From assembly GCF_900167005.1 (NCBI RefSeq), contig NZ_FUXW01000001.1, positions 186,001 through 250,000 on the forward strand: a stretch of DNA of 64,000 nt, given 5' to 3'. This stretch comes from Butyricicoccus pullicaecorum DSM 23266 (GTDB lineage Bacteria > Bacillota > Clostridia > Oscillospirales > Butyricicoccaceae). The notes under the pieces are model-generated. The model searched no databases. It was not told where the DNA came from and worked only from the letters and a program-made list of their open reading frames with translations. This document shows, piece by piece, positions 58,661-64,000 of this stretch (positions are counted from its first letter, which is position 1; each line of letters begins with the position of its first letter). The position numbers were made by a program, and so were the translations under genes.

Positions 58661-59343
58661 TTGGGCTCGGCTCCGATCTTGTAGCCGACGCCGCGCACGG
58701 TCTGAATCTGTGCACTGGGCGTGCCCAGCTTCTGACGCAGGGTCTTAATGTGCATGTCCACCGTGCGGCTCTCACCCTCAAAGCCAAAGCCCCAGACGGC
58801 TTCCATGATCTTTTCGCGGGAGAGTACGATATCGGCGTTCTCCATTAAGTAGTGCAGCAGATCGAACTCCTTGAGCGTCAATACGACCGGCTGACCGGCA
58901 GCCTCGACCGTATGACGGGCGGTGTCCAGCGTGATCTCACCCAGCGTCAGCGCACTGGAAGCGGGCTGCATGGGCGCAGCACGGCGCAGAACAGCCTTGA
59001 TGCGGGACATGAGCTCCATGACCCCGAAGGGCTTGCACAGATAGTCGTCTGCGCCGTCGTCCAGACCGCGTACCTTGTCATATTCGGCGGTCTTGGCGGT
59101 CAGCAGGATAACCGGCAGGGAAGCCGTGCGCGGGGTGTTGCGCAGCGTGTGCAGAATGGTCAGTCCGTCCATACCGGGCAGCATGATGTCGAGCAGGGCA
59201 AGATCGGGACAGGATTCTTCCACGCGCTCAAAGAACGGTCCGGCACTGTCAAATCCTTCGGCTTCAAAGCCCGAAGCGCGCAGGGCGTACAGTACCAGTT
59301 CGCGGATATTTACGTCGTCTTCTACACAATAAATTGTAGGCAT
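58657..59343 (-). CDS. PhoB-like response regulator
   Basis: A 228-residue OmpR-family regulator. Receiver: acidic pair in YCVEDDVN (about 8-10), Asp52 (LLDIMLPG), conserved Lys in DYLCKPFGVMEL. The winged-helix domain contains LTLKEFDLLHYLMENADIVLSREKIMEAVWGFGFEGESRTVDMHIKTLRQKL, then TVRGVGYKIG. ATG 59343 follows TGAGGAA; ATG 59358 is an alternative. It is the first gene of the regulator-kinase-Sfp operon. A phosphate role is only suggested by similarity to PhoB/PhoR; no pst genes are nearby. Confidence 0.94.
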   Translation of the reverse strand: MPTIYCVEDDVNIRELVLYALRASGFEAEGFDSAGPFFERVEESCPDLALLDIMLPGMDGLTILHTLRNTPRTASLPVILLTAKTAEYDKVRGLDDGADDYLCKPFGVMELMSRIKAVLRRAAPMQPASSALTLGEITLDTARHTVEAAGQPVVLTLKEFDLLHYLMENADIVLSREKIMEAVWGFGFEGESRTVDMHIKTLRQKLGTPSAQIQTVRGVGYKIGAEPK

Positions 59344-59396
59344 GGCAGCATTCCTCATTCGTGAGCGGATTTTGGTTTTTCAGAAAACCTAAATTT

Positions 59397-59425
59397 AGTA
59401 TATCGGTTTTGCGCGGTGAGGGCAA
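59397..59425 (-). promoter_or_regulatory. Promoter of the PhoB-PhoR-Sfp operon
   Basis: Minus strand: -35 TTGCCC (59420-59425), a 17-nt spacer and -10 TATACT (59397-59402). Confidence 0.62.
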
Positions 59426-59518
59426 GGCAGACCGCGAATTTTGTACATTCTATCATACCGGAATCATGTAAAGGCGAACCGGCAGGAAAAGTAAAATGTA
59501 GATAAAAAAGAAAAGTGC

Positions 59519-59547
59519 TTGACAAGGGGTAGGGTCGATGCTATAAT
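59519..59547 (+). promoter_or_regulatory. Promoter of the tRNA-Ser genes
   Basis: Consensus -35 TTGACA (59519-59524), a 17-nt spacer and consensus -10 TATAAT (59542-59547), 27 nt before the first tRNA. Confidence 0.85.
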
Positions 59548-59574
59548 AGAACCTGCTTATTGGACACGTGATAC

Positions 59575-59663
59575 GGAGAGGTATCGAAGTGGTCATAACG
59601 AGGCGGTCTTGAAAACCGTTTGTCCGAAAGGGCGCGTGGGTTCGAATCCCACCCTCTCCGCCA
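59575..59663 (+). tRNA. tRNA-Ser (anticodon TGA)
   Basis: An 89-nt type II tRNA. The 7-bp acceptor GGAGAGG pairs with CCTCTCC, discriminator G and encoded CCA. The anticodon loop CTTGAAA gives TGA (reads UCA and related Ser codons). A long variable arm GTCCGAAAGGGC and T-arm GTGGG-TTCGAAT-CCCAC complete it. The 3' end CCGCCA also pairs with TTGGCGG directly downstream, forming a hairpin at 59658-59679. Confidence 0.95.
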
Positions 59664-59680
59664 ATTTTTAATTGGCGGAA
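59644..59680 (+). repeat. 37-bp direct repeat, first copy (tRNA-Ser 3' end plus hairpin)
   Basis: A 37-nt segment covering the T-arm, acceptor and CCA of tRNA-Ser(TGA) and the following AATTGGCGGAA. It is repeated exactly at 59763-59799, 119 bp downstream, like the ends left by a site-specific insertion or a tandem duplication. Confidence 0.9.
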
Positions 59681-59699
59681 TATAAAATAGGATTCGAAA

Positions 59700-59769
59700 G
59701 GCGGCTCTTGGAAACATGCCTGTGGCATGTTTCAACCGCCGTGGCTTTTTCCGCAGAAAAAGGAATCCC
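59700..59769 (+). repeat. Divergent copy D of the multi-hairpin repeat
   Basis: Between the two 37-bp repeats. GGCGG...CCGCC (59700-59704 with 59736-59740) encloses a 10-bp hairpin GAAACATGCC-TGT-GGCATGTTTC (59711-59733). CTTTTTC-CGCA-GAAAAAG then follows (about 59745-59762) and the linker AATCCC. The order H2, H3 with loop CGCA, AATCCC matches copies A2 and B, but stems are different. Assignment is by pattern, so less sure. Confidence 0.5.
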
Positions 59770-59799
59770 ACCCTCTCCGCCAATTTTTAATTGGCGGAA
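59763..59799 (+). repeat. 37-bp direct repeat, second copy
   Basis: Exact repeat of 59644-59680. It contains only the 3' half of a tRNA-Ser (no D-arm or anticodon), so it is not a tRNA gene. It ends 11 nt before the second tRNA-Ser. Confidence 0.9.
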
Positions 59800-59810
59800 C
59801 AAGTGAAAAT

Positions 59811-59900
59811 GGAGAACTACCCAAGTGGTGAAGGGGCTCCCCTGCTAAGGGAGTAGGGCGCGAAAGCGTCGCGAGGGTTCAAATCCCTCGTTCTCCGCCA
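59811..59900 (+). tRNA. tRNA-Ser (anticodon GCT)
   Basis: A 90-nt type II tRNA. Acceptor GGAGAAC pairs with GTTCTCC, discriminator G and encoded CCA. The anticodon loop CTGCTAA gives GCT (AGC/AGU codons), with a long variable arm and T-arm GAGGG-TTCAAAT-CCCTC. It is cotranscribed with the first tRNA-Ser from the promoter at 59519. Confidence 0.95.
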
Positions 59901-59935
59901 AAAAAACCGGAACAATTTGTTCCGGTTTTTTTTAT
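59901..59935 (+). terminator. Terminator of the tRNA-Ser operon
   Basis: Stem AAAAAACCGGAACA pairs with TGTTCCGGTTTTTT (59901-59914 and 59918-59931), then TTTATTTT. Downstream, CGAGGGATTTGAA (59942-59954) is an inverted copy of part of the second tRNA's T-arm. Confidence 0.9.
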
Positions 59936-60051
59936 TTTCTTCGAGGGATTTGAATGGCCCTGGCCACCTTCTCTTGTGCTGGCGCACAATTCACCTTGGA
60001 AAATTTGAGCGAAATCTTGCTGGTGCTGTGTGCGAGAAAATAGACATAAAG

Positions 60052-60078
60052 AAAGGACGACCGTGATCGTCGTCCTTT
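60052..60078 (-). terminator. Terminator of the nuclease-like cassette
   Basis: Ten-bp stem AAAGGACGAC (60052-60061) pairs with 60069-60078, with CTTTATG on the minus strand. It lies 40 nt past the stop of the nuclease-like gene. Confidence 0.78.
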
Positions 60079-60117
60079 GAGTTGTGAAATATGAAGATAT
60101 CGTAGGAAACAGCCAGG

Positions 60118-60609
60118 TTACCGGACAATGCTATAATATAACAGTCCGGGAAGATCAAAGCCTTCATAGTCAAAAGAAATAAGCTCAGGGCGCTGCCCAG
60201 TGAGGGTGGTCAGCATTTGATCTGCAACCTCCATGGTGTCCGGGTTTTGGATTAAGGCAACTGCGGTAAACGCAGTAATAGAGGATGAAAGCTGCTGTGC
60301 TTTTTCAATGTCATTGAATACCGACTGGACAAATCGGTTGGAGTCAGCATTCGCCTGCTCGCATTTCAGTTCGACGGCGGTTTTGTATTCAGTGCCTTTT
60401 GTCAGCAATATATCTGTCCGAAGCGCACCATTAACATAGTCGTGTGTTTCCAGTTCGACTTTATATTGCTTGAAGTCGTGTGCGATCCAGTATGCAAGCT
60501 CCAATTGAAACCAGCGCTCCCAGCCACCGCGCTTTTGCATCAAAAAGGTGATTTTATCCCGATTGAGCGGATCTTTGATGAAGTTACGAACACGTTCGAT
60601 TACGCGCAT
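60118..60609 (-). CDS. PD-(D/E)XK nuclease-like protein of an accessory cassette
   Basis: A 163-residue protein of no family I recognise. Its core fits a PD-(D/E)XK nuclease fold: an N-terminal helix with Glu37 (WFQLELAYWIA), then a strand with Asp66 (GALRTDILLT) and a strand with Glu80-x-Lys82 (YKTAVELKCE). A helix (RFVQSVFNDIEKAQQL) and a final strand follow. It would be cytosolic and metal-dependent, perhaps cutting DNA or RNA. ATG 60609 overlaps the upstream gene by 10 nt, so the two are made together. Base composition is more AT-rich than the chromosome around it. A defence or toxin role is inference from context. Confidence 0.72.
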   Translation of the reverse strand: MRVIERVRNFIKDPLNRDKITFLMQKRGGWERWFQLELAYWIAHDFKQYKVELETHDYVNGALRTDILLTKGTEYKTAVELKCEQANADSNRFVQSVFNDIEKAQQLSSSITAFTAVALIQNPDTMEVADQMLTTLTGQRPELISFDYEGFDLPGLLYYSIVR

Positions 60610-61487
60610 ACAAATCCCTTGCCTTCCAAATATTCTTTGAGCTTTGCATGCGGGCAGGAAGTCAACGGCCCATCGGCACTGGAGTCTTTCAGGAGCGCCA
60701 GCGTGGCTGCACGAGCCTGCATCATTGCATTTCTCAAATCGGTGAGGCAAATCTCGTAGTTGGCTGCTTTTTTGTGCAGTGGGCCGTCGATATCCTCTTC
60801 ACAATATTCATCGCTGAACATGAGTGCGTTTAATTTTTCCTGGAATTCAGAGCTTTTCTCCAAACTTCTGTTCATGGCTGTAAGCTGCGACTGCAAATAG
60901 AGCACATTGACTTGTGCGCTGCCGAGCTCCGGGGAAAAAATAATTTTGTACTCAATATAATTTTGCAGAACGGTTTTGGAATCGGTACTGGTCTGTCCTT
61001 GGAAGGCTTTGTTGAGGAGCAGCAGATGCAGGGTCATACCCGGTCCGACAGAGACATGCTGCTCCTCGATCATATACTCAGCCGACTGACTCCAGGAAAG
61101 CAGCGTAAGTACATTAGAAAGCGCAGCGGTAGCCGTCTTGACGGCGCAATCATAGTAGGGCTGGAGCGGATCGATAATGCTCTGCTGCTCCGGTGTTTTT
61201 TCAGATGAGCTGCTCTTACCGAAAATTTCTTCGCCCGTCATACGGATGACGTCACTGATGTTGGACATGGTAAAGTCCATCTGCATTTGGTAATCGCGGT
61301 GTGCGCCGCTCTCCAGAACGGTAATGTGCTTGAAGGAGTCACCCGTATAAAAATCCTGGATACTCTTCTCAAAATGGCTTTGATGCGATGCGATCGCGTT
61401 ATCCAGACTTTTCTCCATGGTGTCCATCATAGCAACAAAATTTTGGTCGGTCTTTTGCAGCTCTTTGACTTTATCGGATTTTCCCAT
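60600..61487 (-). CDS. Helical protein of unknown function, partner of the nuclease-like protein
   Basis: A 295-residue soluble protein that I cannot assign. It is mostly helical by composition. A charged, coiled-coil-like N-terminus (DKVKELQKTDQNFVAMMDTMEKSLDN) is followed by a middle with HVSVGPGMTLHLLLLNKAFQ. The C-terminal region (about 195-270) is again coiled-coil-like (LQSQLTAMNRSLEKSSEFQEKLNAL). There is no signal peptide, membrane helix or obvious catalytic motif. ATG 61487 follows AAAGGAGAA. Its stop region overlaps the start of the nuclease-like gene, indicating a fixed two-protein system. It is divergent from a small HTH gene that may regulate it. Confidence 0.72.
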   Translation of the reverse strand: MGKSDKVKELQKTDQNFVAMMDTMEKSLDNAIASHQSHFEKSIQDFYTGDSFKHITVLESGAHRDYQMQMDFTMSNISDVIRMTGEEIFGKSSSSEKTPEQQSIIDPLQPYYDCAVKTATAALSNVLTLLSWSQSAEYMIEEQHVSVGPGMTLHLLLLNKAFQGQTSTDSKTVLQNYIEYKIIFSPELGSAQVNVLYLQSQLTAMNRSLEKSSEFQEKLNALMFSDEYCEEDIDGPLHKKAANYEICLTDLRNAMMQARAATLALLKDSSADGPLTSCPHAKLKEYLEGKGFVCA

Positions 61488-61567
61488 AATGGTTCTCCTT
61501 TGCTATTGATTTCTAGAGATGTACAGCTCTGTGAATCCAATATATAGCAACCACGATGAAAAAATAA

Positions 61568-61597
61568 CTTGCATAGATGTAATATATTGTTCTATGA
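61568..61597 (+). promoter_or_regulatory. Promoter of the small HTH gene
   Basis: -35 TTGCAT (61568-61573), an 18-nt spacer and -10 TATGAT (61592-61597). The divergent start of the two-gene cassette lies 81 bp away, so both promoters share this AT-rich region. Confidence 0.6.
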
Positions 61598-61644
61598 TGT
61601 AAATAGGAGTAGGTTTCAGCATATACCGGAAGCAGGAGAAAGCA

Positions 61645-61845
61645 ATGATTTCGTGGCAGCCATTTTGGAATTTGATGAAGGAAAGAGGAATTAGTACATA
61701 TAATTTGGAATATGAATATATGCTCAATCCTGCGGAGATATCTCGCCTGAAACATAATCATAATTTCACAATGAGCACGCTCGATCGGTACTGCGGTTTG
61801 TTTCATTGTGAAGTGAAGGAATTGATTGTGTATGTTCCGGACTAA
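61645..61845 (+). CDS. Small XRE/Cro-type DNA-binding protein
   Basis: A 66-residue protein consisting of one HTH domain of the YozG/DUF-HTH_26 kind common in Firmicute phages and islands. FWNLMKERGISTYNLEYEYMLNPAEISRLKHNHNFTMSTLDRYCGLFHCEVKELI covers the expected five helices, ending near the typical V-x-ELI-x-Y. It is divergent from the two-gene cassette and probably its repressor. ATG 61645 follows CAGGAGA. AT-rich like the cassette, which supports joint acquisition next to the tRNA genes. Confidence 0.85.
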   Translation: MISWQPFWNLMKERGISTYNLEYEYMLNPAEISRLKHNHNFTMSTLDRYCGLFHCEVKELIVYVPD

Positions 61846-61944
61846 ACGGGCAATGCAGATTGATGTAACATTTTGATAAGAAGAGAACAATGGATACAAA
61901 GACTTGGATGTTCCGGGTCTTTTCTTTTTGTATCTCAAAAAAGT

Positions 61945-61980
61945 ACACCCCGAAACCAATCGGTTCCGGGGTGTTTTTTA
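61945..61980. terminator. Bidirectional terminator between the HTH and hydrolase genes
   Basis: Thirteen-bp stem with one mismatch, ACACCCCGAAACC (61945-61957) with GGTTCCGGGGTGT (61962-61974), flanked by A and T runs. The stretch 61846-61944 shows nothing else I can name. Confidence 0.82.
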
Positions 61981-62529
61981 CAGTGTTTTCAGGTAATGCT
62001 CACAGAGTTCGAGGACATGGCGCAGCTCACGCACGTCATCGAGCACTTGTCCGGTTTCCAGCGAGTGATTGCCATGTCCGGTCAGATGCAGCGGCAGTTC
62101 CTTCTCCCGGCAGGTCTCAGCGACCAGCTCGGTGGTTGCCAGCGGGTCGGCGGTACCGTGAAATACGATGCCGCGCGGCTGTAAACGTGGCAGGGATGCA
62201 TCCACAGGGGTAAAGTAAAAGTGGAACGGTGTCAGGCCGTGCCGGTCGGCAAACAGCGAGGCAACCGCGGTGCCGATGCTCTTGGAGATAAAGAGCAGTT
62301 CTTCGCACTGGGTGAAGTCAATGCTGCCGAACTGTGCTTCGGCAGCGTCCAGCGCCTGTCGTACGCATGCGAGCATGCGCTCTCTGGAACGCAGCGCATC
62401 GTCGGGGAATGGCGCATATTGTATGGTGCGGGTGTCAAATCCGGCATTGCGTGCCAGTCGCGTGCTGTAATAGAGCAGCGGCTTGTCCGCGTGGTAGCCG
62501 ATACCGGGAAAGATCAAAGCGAGTTTCAT
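61978..62529 (-). CDS. Alpha/beta hydrolase
   Basis: A 183-residue compact alpha/beta-hydrolase of the small cytosolic Tex30/KANL3-like kind. The start is a typical beta strand with an oxyanion loop (ALIFPGIGYHADKPLLYY). The nucleophile Ser is in LLFISKSIGTAVAS, the Asp in IVFHGTADPLATTELV and the His in LHLTGHGNHSLETGQV. This is a full catalytic triad, but the substrate is unknown. ATG 62529 follows CGGAGGCC. It is transcribed alone in the space before the ABC importer genes. Confidence 0.88.
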   Translation of the reverse strand: MKLALIFPGIGYHADKPLLYYSTRLARNAGFDTRTIQYAPFPDDALRSRERMLACVRQALDAAEAQFGSIDFTQCEELLFISKSIGTAVASLFADRHGLTPFHFYFTPVDASLPRLQPRGIVFHGTADPLATTELVAETCREKELPLHLTGHGNHSLETGQVLDDVRELRHVLELCEHYLKTL

Positions 62530-62617
62530 AAAAACGGCCTCCGTGGGAGATGTGAGTTTCCTTTATCATATCACAGGATAAGACGAAAGCATACTGCAAT
62601 CGACAAGAAGACCGATT

Positions 62618-63388
62618 CTACACAAGAGACTGCGGATAAAACAGCACGCGCAGCAGACCGTCGGAGTCGGTGAACACGTCGGCGTCCACTTCGTACACCG
62701 ACCGGATGAGCGAGCGGGTGAGTACGTCGCGCGGAGCGCCAGCGGCGACGATATGGCCGGACTGCATGACAAAAATGGTATCGCAGTACATAGCAGCGAT
62801 GTTCAGATCGTGGATGGCGGCAATGACCGTGCGGTCCAGACTACGCACCAGGTCGAGCAGTTCCAGCTGATATTTGATGTCCAGATGGTTGGTCGGCTCG
62901 TCCAGAATCAGACAGGGTGTTTGCTGAGCCAGTGCGCGGGCGAGCAGGACGCGCTGCTGCTCACCGCCGGACAGGGTGGAAAACAAGCGGTCACGCAGCG
63001 AGGCAACGCCAACGCGCTCCATCGCCTCATGCACGATCTTGAAATCGGCTGCCGAGTCGCGTTCCAGCGCCCGTTTGTGCGGTGCACGTCCCATGAGCAC
63101 GACATCCTGCACGGTAAACTCGAAGTTATAGAAGTTGTGCTGCGCAAGCACGGCGATCTTTTTGGCGGAGTCGCGGACACGGTATTCGGAAAGCGGCTGA
63201 CCGTCCACAAAAACCGCACCCTCGGATGGCTTGAGCACGCGGTAGATGCACTTGAGCAGCGTGGACTTGCCCGATCCGTTGGGGCCGATCACGCCGACCA
63301 GCGAGCGGTCACCGGCGGTAAAGTCAATGCCGTGCAGAATCTCCGTGCCGCCCAGCATGGCGTGCAGGTCATCGGTACGAATTTCCAT
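62618..63388 (-). CDS. FecE/BtuD-type ABC ATP-binding protein (iron-siderophore or cobalamin import)
   Basis: A 256-residue ATPase of the iron-siderophore/haem/cobalamin importer class. Walker A is GPNGSGKST (about 36-44), followed by AVLAQHNFYNFEFTVQDVVLMGRAPHK, which is characteristic of the FecE group. The signature is LSGGEQQRVLLARAL, Walker B CLILDEPTNHLDIKYQLELLDLV and the H-loop AAIHDLNIAAMYCD. ATG 63388 overlaps the permease stop (TGATG). The frame is open upstream, but homology starts at MEIRTDD. The substrate cannot be chosen between siderophore, haem and B12 from this sequence. Confidence 0.94.
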   Translation of the reverse strand: MEIRTDDLHAMLGGTEILHGIDFTAGDRSLVGVIGPNGSGKSTLLKCIYRVLKPSEGAVFVDGQPLSEYRVRDSAKKIAVLAQHNFYNFEFTVQDVVLMGRAPHKRALERDSAADFKIVHEAMERVGVASLRDRLFSTLSGGEQQRVLLARALAQQTPCLILDEPTNHLDIKYQLELLDLVRSLDRTVIAAIHDLNIAAMYCDTIFVMQSGHIVAAGAPRDVLTRSLIRSVYEVDADVFTDSDGLLRVLFYPQSLV

Positions 63389-64000
63389 CAGTCTCCACCT
63401 CCAAAACCGTATTTGCGGCGTATCATGAGCCAGATAAAGCAGGGTGCACCAATCATGGCGGTGAGCACGCCGATGGGCAGCTCGGCACCCGGAATGAGCA
63501 CGCGGCAGAGCACGTCTGCCCACAACAGGAAGATGGCACCAAGCAGCGCCGAGATCGGCACGATCTTTTTGTGGTCGGAGCCGAACAGGATGCGCACGAT
63601 GTGCGGGATGACCAGACCGACAAAGCCAATGAGCCCGGCGGTGTAGACCGCGCAGCCGACCAGCAGAGAGGCGACGAGCAGATAGGCAAGCCGTCTGCGG
63701 TGCAGATCGACGCCCAGCGTGAGCGCGGTGTCGTCACCGAGCAGCATGAGGTTGAGCGTGCGGAACTGACTCCAGAAAAAGAGCAGTCCGAGCAGGCTGA
63801 TGACCAGAATGGGGATGTTGGTCGGCCATTCGGCACCGGCCAGACTGCCCATCGTCCAGCGCATGAGCGTCTGGGCGGCGTTGGCGCTTGCCGACAGGTA
63901 GAGTAGAAAGTTGGAGAAGGCTGCACACACCGACGACAGCGCGGTACCGGCGAGTAGCAGCTTGACCGCGTTGGCGCGTCCGCCGAGGTTTGCCAGTGCG
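63388..64000 (-). CDS. FecCD-family permease (5' end outside window)
   Basis: The C-terminal about 204 residues of a BtuC/FecCD permease, with about six of the usual ten helices. Conserved parts are LLAGTALSSVCAAFSNFLLYLS at the window edge, MRWTMGSLAGAEW, LLGDDTALTLGVDLHRRRLAYLLVASLLVGCAVYTAGLIGFVGLVIPHIVRILFG with the coupling Gly loop, and LWADVLCRVLIPGAELPIGVLTAMIGAPCFIWLMIRR. It pairs with the FecE-type ATPase encoded downstream (1-nt overlap). The start and the substrate-binding protein are probably beyond 64000. Confidence 0.94.
   Translation of the reverse strand, partial: ALANLGGRANAVKLLLAGTALSSVCAAFSNFLLYLSASANAAQTLMRWTMGSLAGAEWPTNIPILVISLLGLLFFWSQFRTLNLMLLGDDTALTLGVDLHRRRLAYLLVASLLVGCAVYTAGLIGFVGLVIPHIVRILFGSDHKKIVPISALLGAIFLLWADVLCRVLIPGAELPIGVLTAMIGAPCFIWLMIRRKYGFGGGD

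Noticed and set aside
59453-59783. Minus-strand reading frames across the tRNA-Ser genes (GWDSNPRA-type peptides)
   Set aside because: These are antisense translations of tRNA-Ser and its repeat, a well-known source of spurious annotated proteins.
59941-60051. A third tRNA or an integrase remnant between the tRNA-Ser genes and the cassette
   Set aside because: A 13-nt inverted T-arm copy is present, but no complete cloverleaf or tyrosine-recombinase motif can be found.

Overview
The window looks like chromosome from a moderately GC-rich, spore-forming anaerobic Firmicute, most likely a clostridial gut organism of the Oscillospirales (Butyricicoccus/Agathobaculum-like). This placement is inference. 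It rests on a complete six-gene Rnf ferredoxin:NAD+ oxidoreductase operon, an iron alcohol dehydrogenase, SLH-domain surface proteins, strong AGGAGG ribosome sites, tRNA genes with encoded CCA, a SigG-type sporulation promoter, and many compact intrinsic terminators. No rRNA operon, CRISPR array, phage or intact insertion sequence is visible.

Layout. 1-5.8 kb: the end of a MacB-type ABC ATPase gene, a MATE exporter, an azoreductase-like flavoprotein, an NhaC antiporter, an MGMT-family protein and a secreted protein. 6.0-7.4 kb: a LytTR regulator operon with two small proteins that share a domain. 7.4-11.4 kb: HtrA protease plus a two-component pair. 11.7-20.5 kb: Zn phospholipase C-like protein, YgjP-like peptidase, Fe-ADH, asparaginase, an OB-fold protein, an SLC13/ArsB permease, GAPDH and an orphan histidine-kinase-like protein. 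20.7-26.1 kb: rnfCDGEAB. 26.2-36 kb: mini-RNase III, a tiny probable spore protein, a frameshifted yebC, an ABC exporter, a flavodoxin, an alanyl-tRNA editing protein, a MarR-MATE operon, dinB and small genes. 36.5-40.3 kb: ndk, then a LacI regulator and sodium:solute symporter sharing an operator motif. 40.5-50.6 kb: a large Ig-like/SLH surface protein, a UroD-like methyltransferase, a broken AraC gene, a broken sugar-binding lipoprotein and a second SLH protein. 50.6-54.4 kb: a MacAB-like export system. 54.7-59.3 kb: glgA and an overlapping PhoB-PhoR-Sfp operon. 59.5-61.9 kb: two tRNA-Ser genes and an AT-richer accessory cassette. 62-64 kb: an alpha/beta hydrolase and a FecCD/FecE-type iron or cobalamin importer that leaves the window.

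Most interesting signals. (1) A family of multi-hairpin arrays lies directly after stop codons, always in the orientation of the gene it follows (copies at about 2.75, 2.95, 29.6 and 30.5 kb, with a divergent one between the tRNA-Ser genes). Loops and linkers are conserved while stem sequences change in a compensatory way, which suggests a structured 3'-UTR element or a mobile palindromic repeat. (2) A two-gene cassette of an unknown helical protein and a PD-(D/E)XK nuclease-like protein, overlapping by 10 nt, with a divergent HTH gene, sits next to tRNA-Ser genes. (3) A 44-residue Asn/Gln/Ser-rich protein lies behind a perfect SigG-type promoter. (4) A LytTR operon carries an unrecognised shared domain. 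(5) Three genes carry single disabling changes: yebC (frameshift), araC (frameshift) and a sugar-binding lipoprotein (conserved Trp codon to TGA).
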